Source of the DNA: CBDFNN01 sp965250215
Lineage (GTDB): Bacteria; Bacteroidota; Rhodothermia; Rhodothermales; DATKEJ01
NCBI GenBank assembly: GCA_965250215.1
Contig: CBDFNN010000004.1
Location: 4,216,001-4,280,000 of the forward strand
DNA: 64,000 nt
Reading direction: 5' to 3'
Shown: in pieces, positions 35,613-42,980 of the stretch
Numbering within the stretch: the first letter of the stretch is position 1
Layout of the letters: every line of letters begins with the position of its first letter
Notes under the pieces: model-generated
Database searches by the model: none
Told to the model about the DNA's origin: nothing
What the model saw: only the letters and a program-made list of their open reading frames with translations
Made by a program: the position numbers and the translations under genes

Positions 35613-36719
35613 TTATAGAAATTTGAATATGTAGTTCAGATCAGAAGCGGAAACTATTAGCGAAACATTAGCTCCGAAAGAGGGCCCGGTGTCTTTACCT
35701 CCAAAGGTGTCGTTGAAAGATTCGAAAACAAATTTCCCAAATTCTAGCTTAACAGAAATATACCTTTCTCTCTTGGCTAATTTCGATTTGTAGACGTCGG
35801 CCGGAGTTTGGCCGCGTTCTTCGATCTCGTCCAATATCTCTTGACTTCTTTTTTCAACAAAAAAACCTGTATGGCTCGATACTAAAAATTCCGTTGTGAT
35901 AGGAAATTCAAAAATCCTCCAGTGAATTTTAATACTTCCTTGAAATTGGGCGTAACTTGCGGTTAGGTCTTTGAAAATAACTCCTGGAAGAAGAAGCCCC
36001 GACCGCAGCATCGCGCCGCCACTAAGACCGGTTACCCCTACATAGTTAAAGGGCCGTCGCAAAGGAGAGGGTAGCTCTATATCTTGCGAAAGGGCTCCGA
36101 TCTGAAAAAATGCCTCCTGATTCACAGAGCCGATGGACCAACCCGATCCTATGAAAAATGGTAATGGACGGTAGGCTATTCCTGACTGACCCTTTTCTCT
36201 GGACCGGGATCTAAATCTGAGATTAAATTCTTGCGAGAATCCAATCACCGGCCATGATTTAGTATCTGCCGGCCTTACGTCGTCGTTTGCTTCTCCTATC
36301 CTTCTAGGGACTCTAAGTAGTTTACTAGAGCCCTTTATATTGCTTCTGTGTATTACCTCATTTTGAAGCCACTCTGTAGCTGTGTCATCAATTAGGCCAA
36401 GAATCAGAATATTCCTTTTTAAAAAATTCGACTTGACCACATCTCTGTCATATGTCCGAGTATTTGAGAATGAGACTACATTGAACCCCAGAGTATTACT
36501 AATATCATTGTAAGGTTCGAAGATATAATTCCCTTCAGCATCGATCTCCTTACCAAATTCGGTAAAACCGAAAAAGTGCAGAGATATTTCCTTTCGAGGT
36601 TCAAAAGTTGGGAACATCGATGCCCCCCAGTGAGAAGCGATTGCCGTACTCTGGCCAAATAATCTTGATGAACTTGAGAAGATTAAAATGCTCATAAGCA
36701 TCATGATCTTGACGTTCAT
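35613..36719 (-). CDS. Secreted protein of unknown function
   Basis: From the ATG at 36719 (signal MNVKIMMLMSILIFSSSSRLFGQ) it has 368 residues; the open frame continues to 36767. The sequence is beta-rich and has a short motif EIEERGQTPADVYKSKLAKRERYISVKLEFGKFVFE near the end, which looks like outer-membrane barrel strands. It is upstream of and nearly adjoining the lipoprotein gene at 34948-35610. AT-rich like that gene. No family recognised; an outer-membrane barrel with lipoprotein partner is a guess. Confidence 0.5.
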   Translation of the reverse strand: MNVKIMMLMSILIFSSSSRLFGQSTAIASHWGASMFPTFEPRKEISLHFFGFTEFGKEIDAEGNYIFEPYNDISNTLGFNVVSFSNTRTYDRDVVKSNFLKRNILILGLIDDTATEWLQNEVIHRSNIKGSSKLLRVPRRIGEANDDVRPADTKSWPVIGFSQEFNLRFRSRSREKGQSGIAYRPLPFFIGSGWSIGSVNQEAFFQIGALSQDIELPSPLRRPFNYVGVTGLSGGAMLRSGLLLPGVIFKDLTASYAQFQGSIKIHWRIFEFPITTEFLVSSHTGFFVEKRSQEILDEIEERGQTPADVYKSKLAKRERYISVKLEFGKFVFESFNDTFGGKDTGPSFGANVSLIVSASDLNYIFKFL

Positions 36720-37026
36720 TTTTCCGAAAATAAATGACTTGTAGTTAGGACTCATCTGGAATACCAATCTGCTAAAATTAGATTGTCAGGTTTCGCATAC
36801 CACGATCGAATCGACTCTATTATCGTTTAGATATTAACGATATAGTTCAAATTTGTCAAAATATTAGAGTTAAGACTAAATCCATGTTCAGCTGGACCAT
36901 CGGTAATAATGATCGAGAGTGCTAGCTGACTAGAGGACCAGTCCAAAAAGCTCCAATTCTCGATTCTGGCATATCGGACATGCACATGTCGGGTAGACGC
37001 AATACGGCCTATTCAACCCACAATCT
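36720..37026. other. Intergenic region with short IorB-derived fragment
   Basis: No gene is seen. Bases 36957-36987 (from ATTCTCGATT to GACATGCACAT) match 42050-42080 at about 28 of 31 positions, in a part of the IorB-derived remnant, so a very short third piece of that gene may lie here. Confidence 0.35.
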
Positions 37027-38109
37027 TTAATCAAATCTTTCTGGATCCAAAGTCACATACTTTACTGTTTTCCGATTCCAGGTATAGACCAAATGCACAG
37101 TGCCATCCTCTGCCTGAATGACCGTGGGATATGAATATTCTTCACCTTCTCTATCCGTTGCCTCGCGAATCGGTTCAAGGTCTAGAATATGTTTCCAGTT
37201 CTTTCCATCCTCTGAAATGGCAAGACTCAATGGAACTCTATCGCCCCAGTTCTTATCCGTCGGATTGTAGACCAGTAGGTGGCGCCCATCATTCAGCGTA
37301 AGGGCGTCGATGCCCGAATTCGGATTTGGTAAGGATGTAGCTATCATTTCGCTCCATGTATCCCCGTTGTCCTCGGACCAATTTTGGCCGATCACTTCAT
37401 TTTCCGTTCTGCTCAATAGCTGAAGTTTGCCGCTGCCATGGTTCAAAATGGCAGGTTGAATAGCGCCGAATTTCTCTGGGTCGTTCAGCGGCTCTGTTTT
37501 TATCCAAGTCGCCCCGTCGTCCATACTTTTCTCCAAATGGATCGTCCAAACCCCGTCTAGGGTTTCGTTGCTGGAAGGGGAAAGAATCGTACCGTCTTCC
37601 AATTGAATGGGCTGATTTTTTATGGGGCCTAGAATCCCATCTGGAAGCTTGACGGGCTCTGACCATGTTTTGCCGTCATCCTCGGAGGTTATGTACAGTC
37701 CCCACCACTCCTGCGGACTTGGCCCTACTTTATAGAATAGATACAAAGGCTGATCCTTTGGTTTGTACAACACCGGATTCCAAGTCGCATATCTAACATC
37801 GTCATCTTGGACACCGTTTGCGACTTCGATGGGATGAGACCATGCCCCGTCGACTCTTCGAGAGACCCAGATTCCGACATCCTTGTTTTTTTCCTTAGTG
37901 CCGCCGAACCAAGAGGAAATGACGGTAGCGTTGCTCACTGCGATTGTCGAGGCATGGCACTCGGGCGTGGGGATGTCCTCCAGGCTCGAAACAAATTCTT
38001 GTTCGATGATCGAGGGATGGTCGATGGCTTGCACATCGGGCAATATTCTTTCCTGTTCTGAGCATGAAATAGAGAAGGTCAAAACAGCTAGGGCTACTAT
38101 TTTTTTCAC
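37027..38109 (-). CDS. Sialidase-like (BNR repeat) lipoprotein
   Basis: 360 residues. N-terminal signal with lipobox-like FSISC. It has a six-bladed-propeller sequence with Asp boxes: TSEDDGKTWSEP, SMDDGATWIKT, SEDNGDTWSEM and ISEDGKNWKH. Also ISSWFGGTKEKNKDVGIWVSRR at the N-terminus, typical of PF13088 (BNR_2) sialidase-like proteins. True sialidases use an Arg triad, Glu and Tyr, which I cannot place with confidence; some BNR_2 proteins act on other glycans. Divergent from an SSS symporter, which may import the released sugar. Confidence 0.75.
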   Translation of the reverse strand: MKKIVALAVLTFSISCSEQERILPDVQAIDHPSIIEQEFVSSLEDIPTPECHASTIAVSNATVISSWFGGTKEKNKDVGIWVSRRVDGAWSHPIEVANGVQDDDVRYATWNPVLYKPKDQPLYLFYKVGPSPQEWWGLYITSEDDGKTWSEPVKLPDGILGPIKNQPIQLEDGTILSPSSNETLDGVWTIHLEKSMDDGATWIKTEPLNDPEKFGAIQPAILNHGSGKLQLLSRTENEVIGQNWSEDNGDTWSEMIATSLPNPNSGIDALTLNDGRHLLVYNPTDKNWGDRVPLSLAISEDGKNWKHILDLEPIREATDREGEEYSYPTVIQAEDGTVHLVYTWNRKTVKYVTLDPERFD

Positions 38110-38138
38110 AATTGTGATTATGTAATTGTTGATTGTGG

Positions 38139-38258
38139 TCAGGTGACAAGCAAAACTTTTCGATACTCCGATGGGGTCTTTCCCATAACATCCTTAAAAT
38201 AGGGATTGAAAATGGCCAAATGATTATAAGAACTCGCAAAACAGATCTGCCCGATGAA
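38139..38258 (-). pseudogene. C-terminal fragment of an AraC-family regulator
   Basis: The minus-strand frame reads FIGQICFASSYNHLAIFNPY then FKDVMGKTPSEYRKVLLVT and a stop at 38139-38141. This is the second helix-turn-helix and end of an AraC/XylS regulator (typical pattern ICFASGYNNLSNFNRQFK...GKTPSEYR). A stop lies immediately upstream of FIG, and the rest of the gene is missing. The fragment runs into the start codon of the SSS symporter (ATG 38254), so the symporter's upstream region is built on a broken regulator. Confidence 0.8.
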
Positions 38259-39744
38259 CTATGAGATAGGCGCGATAGACCTCGCCATCATTATGGTCTA
38301 TGGTGCAATTCTAATCGGAATGGGCCTTTACTTTTTCAAAAGAAGTAAATCTTCCGAGCAGTTCATGATAGCGGGAAAGAGCATTCCCGCCTGGGCCGCA
38401 GGCATCGCGGTCATGAGCACCTACACGAGCAGCATTTCATATATCGCCGTCCCCGGCAAAGCATTCGACGACAACTGGCATCCTCTGATATTTGCTTTGA
38501 CGGCCATTCCGGTGACCTGGTTTGTCACGAAGTATGTGATTCCGCATTACAGGAAAAACAAAATCATCTCGGTCTATAGCTATCTCGAGGAAAGAATCGG
38601 CGGATGGGGCCGCTTGTACGCCGCATCATCCTTCTTGCTTTTCATGGTCGGAAGGGTTGCCGTTATCCTCTATTTGTCCTCGCTTCTATTGACTTCCTTC
38701 GTTAACACCGACATCGGAACGGTCATCGTTCTCATTGGAATCGTTACGATTATTTACACTCTGATGGGCGGCATGGAAGCCGTCATTTGGACGGATGTTA
38801 TGCAGTCGGTAATCATGATCGGCGGCATTCTCTTTGTAGCCTATGTCTTGACCACTGAAATTTTCGCCCGACCCGATTACCTGATTCAGAAAGCGATCGA
38901 CAATCAGAAATTCAGTTTGGGGAGTTCGGAGCTCTCCTTGGGAAGCCGTACAATCTGGGTTATGATCATTTACGGCATTTCGGAAAACGTGCGTAACCTG
39001 ATCGCCGACCAGAACTATACCCAAAAATACAGCACCGTAGCCACCGAAAAAGAGGCTAAAAAATCGGTATGGATCGCCATGCTGATCTACTTGCCCTTGA
39101 CCGCCATTTTCTTATACATCGGTACGGCGCTGTTTTCCTTCTATGGAGGAGAAGCTCACGTTCTCAACGGCGCCATTGTCAAAGGCGACGAGGTCTTTCC
39201 CTTCTTTATCGCCACCGAACTGCCGGCGGGAATCAAAGGCCTGATGATCGCCGCCATCATGGCCGCCTCAATGAGCACTGTCGATTCTGCCTTGAACAGT
39301 TCCTCTACGGTTCTATTTATCGACTTCTATAAAAAGCATTTTAGACCAAAAGCCTCGGAAGAAAGCAGCTTGAGATTCTTAAGGATCTCGACTGTAATCT
39401 GGGGCATATTGGGTATCGGGTTTGCCCTTCTGATGATTAGCGCCAAAAGTGCCTTGGATGTGTGGTGGCAAATCTCGGGGATTTTCGGTGGCGGAATTCT
39501 TGGCCTTTTTCTCTTGGCCATCTATAAGGTGAAAATATCCAAGGTGCAGGGTGTTCTTTCAGTAGCCTTTAGCATCCTAGTCATTATTTGGGGCACCTTC
39601 TTAAGAGACCTTCCCGAAAATTTTGCCTTGCTCGAGTGCAGGATTGATCCCATTATCATTGGGGCGGTCTCGACTGTGGCCCTGATTGGCTTGGCCTTGG
39701 TGTTTGACATGTGGAATAAAAGAGCTAACCAAACTCGAGATTGA
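38254..39744 (+). CDS. SSS-family sodium/solute symporter
   Basis: 496 residues with about 13 membrane segments. Typical SSS segments are YEIGAIDLAIIMVYGAILIGMGLYFFKRSKSSEQFMIAGKSIPAWAAGIAVMSTYTSSISYIAVPGKAF, IIYTLMGGMEAVIWTDVMQSVIMIGG, and IAAIMAASMSTVDSALNSSSTVLFIDFYKK (the Na2-site SxxDS region). Members near sialidases import sialic acids, but the family also carries many sugars, so specificity is inferred. Divergent from the sialidase-like gene; 144 bases lie between the two starts, occupied mostly by the AraC remnant. No clear RBS is visible. Confidence 0.85.
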   Translation: MNYEIGAIDLAIIMVYGAILIGMGLYFFKRSKSSEQFMIAGKSIPAWAAGIAVMSTYTSSISYIAVPGKAFDDNWHPLIFALTAIPVTWFVTKYVIPHYRKNKIISVYSYLEERIGGWGRLYAASSFLLFMVGRVAVILYLSSLLLTSFVNTDIGTVIVLIGIVTIIYTLMGGMEAVIWTDVMQSVIMIGGILFVAYVLTTEIFARPDYLIQKAIDNQKFSLGSSELSLGSRTIWVMIIYGISENVRNLIADQNYTQKYSTVATEKEAKKSVWIAMLIYLPLTAIFLYIGTALFSFYGGEAHVLNGAIVKGDEVFPFFIATELPAGIKGLMIAAIMAASMSTVDSALNSSSTVLFIDFYKKHFRPKASEESSLRFLRISTVIWGILGIGFALLMISAKSALDVWWQISGIFGGGILGLFLLAIYKVKISKVQGVLSVAFSILVIIWGTFLRDLPENFALLECRIDPIIIGAVSTVALIGLALVFDMWNKRANQTRD

Positions 39745-39821
39745 TGTTGAATGCATGGATTGGCCAAGGGAGTAGAATTTTGTCTTTGACTTTCTTGACT
39801 ATCTAAGACATTTCAAATACT

Positions 39822-40049
39822 ATGTCTATACGCCGATCCTTCATGGTAACTTCACCAAGAAGCACTCCTATGAAAAGTCAATCCAATTTGACCGAAGTTC
39901 TACTTGCCTATGGTCAGGGCGATAAAGCATCCCTAGATGAAGCGATGGCCTGGATCCATCGATTAAGCAGATCCATTCTGGACAAGAAGTCGCCCTCAGA
40001 TCGAAACCGATACAGAATCACTTTTATACGCGATTTCCTCTTTCCTTAA
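39822..40049 (+). pseudogene. N-terminal fragment of an ECF sigma factor
   Basis: Translation from an ATG at 39870 gives SNLTEVLLAYGQGDKASLDE followed by AMAWIHRLSRSILDKKSPSD, the sigma-2 start of the ECF subfamily found with TIGR02999 (pattern VTELL..W..GD..ALD.L.P.V...LRRLA...L). Normal members have ~180-190 residues; here the similarity ends after ~50 residues in unrelated sequence and a stop. The -10-binding and sigma-4 parts are missing, so it cannot act as a sigma factor. Confidence 0.6.
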
Positions 40050-40108
40050 CGCGGAGTAAGCCATCTCAGATTCACTTCAATCCCAATTATCATCTTAGTT
40101 CAAGAATC

Positions 40109-40795
40109 ATGGAAAAGAAATTTATTCAAAACCATATCAGCAATACTTACTTCAATCTGCGAGTAACTATTGCAATCCTAGCTTTCCTCCTTCCAGTGAT
40201 TCTAATCCTAGCCTCATTGATCTCAAGTTTGTTTGACTTGCAAAGCTCAATCAGCGCGTTTTATCATACTCCAATGAGAAACGTCTTTGTTGGCATTCTC
40301 ATCTCTGCTGGCATCTCTCTTTATCTCTACAAGGGATATAGTCAGCGAGAAAACATCAGCTTGAATCTGGCTGGTATTCTTGCTATTGGTGTTGCAATCT
40401 TTCCTACAAGAATCCCCGAAAAGATCCAAGAATTAGCACCTCCGTGGCTCCCGGCAGAGCCATTTATCGCTCCGATGATACACGGCTTTTGTGCCATCGC
40501 TTTCTTCATAGCCATCGCATTCGTATGCATTAGATGTGGCGAGGAAACCCTAGACTTGATACAAGACCCTGTGGTCAAAAAGAATTACGTATGGACATAC
40601 AGAACCCTAGGCCTTCTGATGATCCTCCTACCCATTACAGCGGCTGTCATTTTATTCATTTCCCCTGCAAAGACATATCTCGTCTTCACCGTTGAAACAA
40701 TTACTGTCTGGGTCTTTGCTGCATATTGGATGACCAAGAGTTACGAACTTAAAAAACACACCAGTCAGACAGATGCTGAGATCTTGTTGTCTTGA
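40109..40795 (+). CDS. Six-helix membrane protein of unknown function
   Basis: 228 residues with about six hydrophobic helices. SISAFYHTPMRNVFVGILISAGISLYLYKGYSQREN and AGILAIGVAIFPTR form a recognisable block shared with a conserved but uncharacterised bacterial family (patterns SAYYHTxMRdvFVG and GYSxxEN). Then HGFCAIAFFIAIAFVCIRCGEETL and two more helices. There is no catalytic signature. Isolated between a sigma-factor remnant and a debris region, but its own frame is intact, so it is probably functional. Confidence 0.65.
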   Translation: MEKKFIQNHISNTYFNLRVTIAILAFLLPVILILASLISSLFDLQSSISAFYHTPMRNVFVGILISAGISLYLYKGYSQRENISLNLAGILAIGVAIFPTRIPEKIQELAPPWLPAEPFIAPMIHGFCAIAFFIAIAFVCIRCGEETLDLIQDPVVKKNYVWTYRTLGLLMILLPITAAVILFISPAKTYLVFTVETITVWVFAAYWMTKSYELKKHTSQTDAEILLS

Positions 40796-40882
40796 TCTTG
40801 GAGATCTATCGTTCGCGACAAAGTAATGATGCACCAGGAATAGAATTGTCCATTCGACATCTATCGCAGAAACATCCCGAAG

Positions 40883-41013
40883 CTACTCCTTGACGTCCTC
40901 CCCCATCTGCATGAGGTCCATCTCGCATCGATTCACACGTGCCTGATTAATCGCACACGCCTGCCACAGTGTCTTGTCGACCAGGGTCAGGCCCGTTTTA
41001 TCTAGGGTCAAAA
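40883..41013 (-). pseudogene. Orphan C-terminal coding fragment, family unknown
   Basis: The minus strand reads LTLDKTGLTLVDKTLWQACA then INQARVNRCEMDLMQMGEDVKE and a stop at 40883-40885. Codon use is GC-rich and protein-like, unlike the surrounding DNA. It overlaps the last bases of the neighbouring gene in another frame and has no start. It looks like another 3' gene end, but I do not recognise the family. Confidence 0.35.
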
Positions 41014-41760
41014 ATTGGCGTAACTAATTGCCAAAGCATTGAACCACTCGGAATTTGCGATTATGTCAGTAGTGAGTAGGGTAATCACGTAGTAGGCCAA
41101 CAGTGCTGGAAAAGGCCAACGTATCTTTTTATACCACCATTCAGCCGCTACAAGCACAACACAGAGCACAATGAGTGTGATGACAGATGCGTAGAGAGCG
41201 ACATCGAAATCGGGTACAAGGCTGGGTGTCGCTATTTGATAGGTCCGCTCCAAGGCTGCTTCGAGAGGGAAAATTGCGGTGCAGGCCATCAAGCGCAAAT
41301 GAAGCGCAAAATCGCGCCGCCGTGCGGCCTTGATCGCCAGCCAAAGGAAAACGCAAAACAGCACCAGTGCAGTAAAGTCGATGTAAAAGAACTTGACCGA
41401 TAGAAGAGAAATCCCGTCCGCTGTGCCGCCTTCGCCATATAGCATCGTCTGGATCACATAAAGGCCACTCAGCACCAATATCACCGCAAGTGAGATCGAG
41501 AAGTAGCCCACTCTGCGATGATGCTTGCGCCTCCGACTCTTGATCAATAGGGCTTGGATGACTGTCAGTAGCATCCAAGCGATCGCGCTGATCCCATGTA
41601 TTATGATGTGGGTTTCGATATTGACTATTGCTGAGAAAAAACTGGGCCAGAACGAAACGAATGTGATCGCGAAGATTGCGGCAAACCATATCCACCATTG
41701 CTGTGACCAGCGAGGTAAGGATTTACTTGCTTGGGTCATAAATTTCTGATATTGAGTCAA
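41008..41760 (-). CDS. Seven-helix membrane protein of unknown function
   Basis: 250 residues with about seven hydrophobic segments (WWIWFAAIFAITFVSFW, HIIIHGISAIAWMLLTVIQALLI, YFSISLAVILVLSGLYVIQTML, FFYIDFTALVLFCVFLWLAI, then three more). The IHGISAIAWMLL and RRKHHRRVGYFS segments recall DUF2306/cytochrome b561-like proteins with paired histidines, but I cannot confirm haem ligands. Isolated; 118 bases separate it from the IorB remnant upstream. Frame intact. Confidence 0.65.
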   Translation of the reverse strand: MTQYQKFMTQASKSLPRWSQQWWIWFAAIFAITFVSFWPSFFSAIVNIETHIIIHGISAIAWMLLTVIQALLIKSRRRKHHRRVGYFSISLAVILVLSGLYVIQTMLYGEGGTADGISLLSVKFFYIDFTALVLFCVFLWLAIKAARRRDFALHLRLMACTAIFPLEAALERTYQIATPSLVPDFDVALYASVITLIVLCVVLVAAEWWYKKIRWPFPALLAYYVITLLTTDIIANSEWFNALAISYANF

Positions 41761-41878
41761 CTATGGGCCTATTTGCAAACATCTCTTTTGTCTGACACAC
41801 CTTTAATAAAGACGTAATTATGGTTGTTATAGTATCGAGTTTGAACGTCACATGACAGTAAAATTCGTCGGGGCAAAT

Positions 41879-42074
41879 TTTCGGTTCAAGCAAGAATCTC
41901 CAAGACCCTATCTGGCGAGAAGGGGAGATGCCGAAGTCTCTTTCCAGTTAGGCTTGCAAAAGCATTCGCGATGGCTCCGCCGGTTATCGGGACACCCGAT
42001 TCGCCTAGCCCTGTCGGTGCTCCTTCCGTATCGATAAAGACATTCTCGATTTCCGGCATATCCGACATGCGCAT
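41879..42074 (-). pseudogene. C-terminal fragment of an IorB-like molybdopterin subunit
   Basis: Sixty-two codons read MRMSDMPEIENVFIDTEGAP then TGLGESGVPITGGAIANAFA and end SPDRVLEILA. This is almost identical to the last 62 residues of the intact gene at 47543-49759 (SPEKVLEILA). Similarity at DNA level starts around 41879 (TTCGGTTCAAGCAAGAATCT) and stops abruptly at 42074, where the rest of the gene is absent. A recent duplication of the 3' end only. Confidence 0.95.
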
Positions 42075-42119
42075 TCAGAACATGGAGCCAAGATTCACGG
42101 TATTAACGTTCATTATAAA

Positions 42120-42467
42120 CTAGCCTATATTTTTCACCTTCAATACGAGGAGGTCACGTCATCGTCTTGTGGCCTGCCGTTTATCCAGTCAACGCCAACC
42201 TGTTTGAAATGTGCGATGATCTCTGTCAGGGACCTCTTCAAAGATCGCGATTGCCTTCCCATAACCCAGCATCTCTTTCATCTCACTGAACAACTCCGGA
42301 ACCCGTCGCTCATGAACATCACCATATCGCCCGGGCAGAGCAGAACCTTCGTCTTGATGTACGGAATCGCCCCCGGGGCCACCTAGCGGAATGCCCTTGA
42401 GCGCAACCGTTTCCACTTGATGTGTCGTAGCTCGATAGATGAGCGCAGGCCGCATTCCGACACCTGC
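42120..42467 (-). pseudogene. Frameshifted C-terminal fragment of a SpoIIE/PP2C phosphatase
   Basis: Reading across frames gives MRPALIYRATTHQVETVALK and GIPLGGPGG, then PGDMVMFMSDGF, ELFSEMKEMLGYGKAIAIFE, QVGVDWINGRPQDDDVT and LLVLKVKNIG with a stop at 42120-42122. The order matches the end of the sensor phosphatase at 12633-15896 (LKGIPLGGP, MTDGFAELF, DDDITFLVIKY). At least three frameshifts are needed, so it is dead. Confidence 0.85.
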
Positions 42468-42515
42468 TAATCAAAACAAGACACACAGAAATGAGCAAGA
42501 GATTAAGGTAAGAAC

Positions 42516-42606
42516 TGACCTACGTAGAGGGATTTGAACCCTCGGTGCCCGTGAAGACACCACAGAATCTAAATCCATTACATTAAAACAATCTTCCACT
42601 ATTAGG
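42516..42606 (-). pseudogene. Degenerate tRNA-Leu(TAG) with intact 3' half
   Basis: On the minus strand the anticodon arm ATGGA-TTTAGAT-TCTGT (anticodon TAG at 42569-42571), a long variable arm GTGTC-TTCACG-GGCAC, a perfect T arm GAGGG-TTCAAAT-CCCTC (42543-42527) and a 3' acceptor strand TACGTAGG are all present; no CCA is encoded (TCA follows). The 5' acceptor strand reads CCTAATA where CCTACGTA would pair, and the D arm lacks the GG pair and cannot form. Long variable arm and anticodon fit leucine. An intact 3' half beside a broken 5' half is what an integrase attachment site looks like. Confidence 0.65.
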
Positions 42607-42980
42607 AAGCCGACAGACATCGGGAAAATGAGTTTGATGCGTCACTTCGATATTGGAAATGGAAGCAGAATATTTCCAATGAAGTCCTATATATTAATAG
42701 CTCGATATACTGAGCAGCACTAAGAATCTTACTTTTTGTGTGATAAACTTAAACATATTTGGTCCAGTGTTTTGAGAATTAGACCTGAAGGACGAAATAG
42801 CTCCTATGGAAAATATGGCATCCCCACGGACTATTCCTTTGTCGACATTCCAAATGCACTTGTGTAAATATGGGCCAGTGGATTCCGAAATCCTCATCGG
42901 ATTCCACCTCCCAATTGAGATATTGGGTCCCATCCTCGGTATGGATTTGGAGATCTAGCTACCGTTTAATTCTGCCACTG
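42607..42980. other. Region downstream of the NTPase gene, no intact gene seen
   Basis: About 370 bases. It holds an inverted repeat ATTGGAAAT (42652-42660) / ATTTCCAAT (42672-42680) without a T-run. A minus-strand stretch near 42840-42965 (DLQIHTEDGTQYLNWEVESD then EDFGIHWPIFTQVHLECRQR) has a protein-like look and might be another remnant; not identified. Confidence 0.4.
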
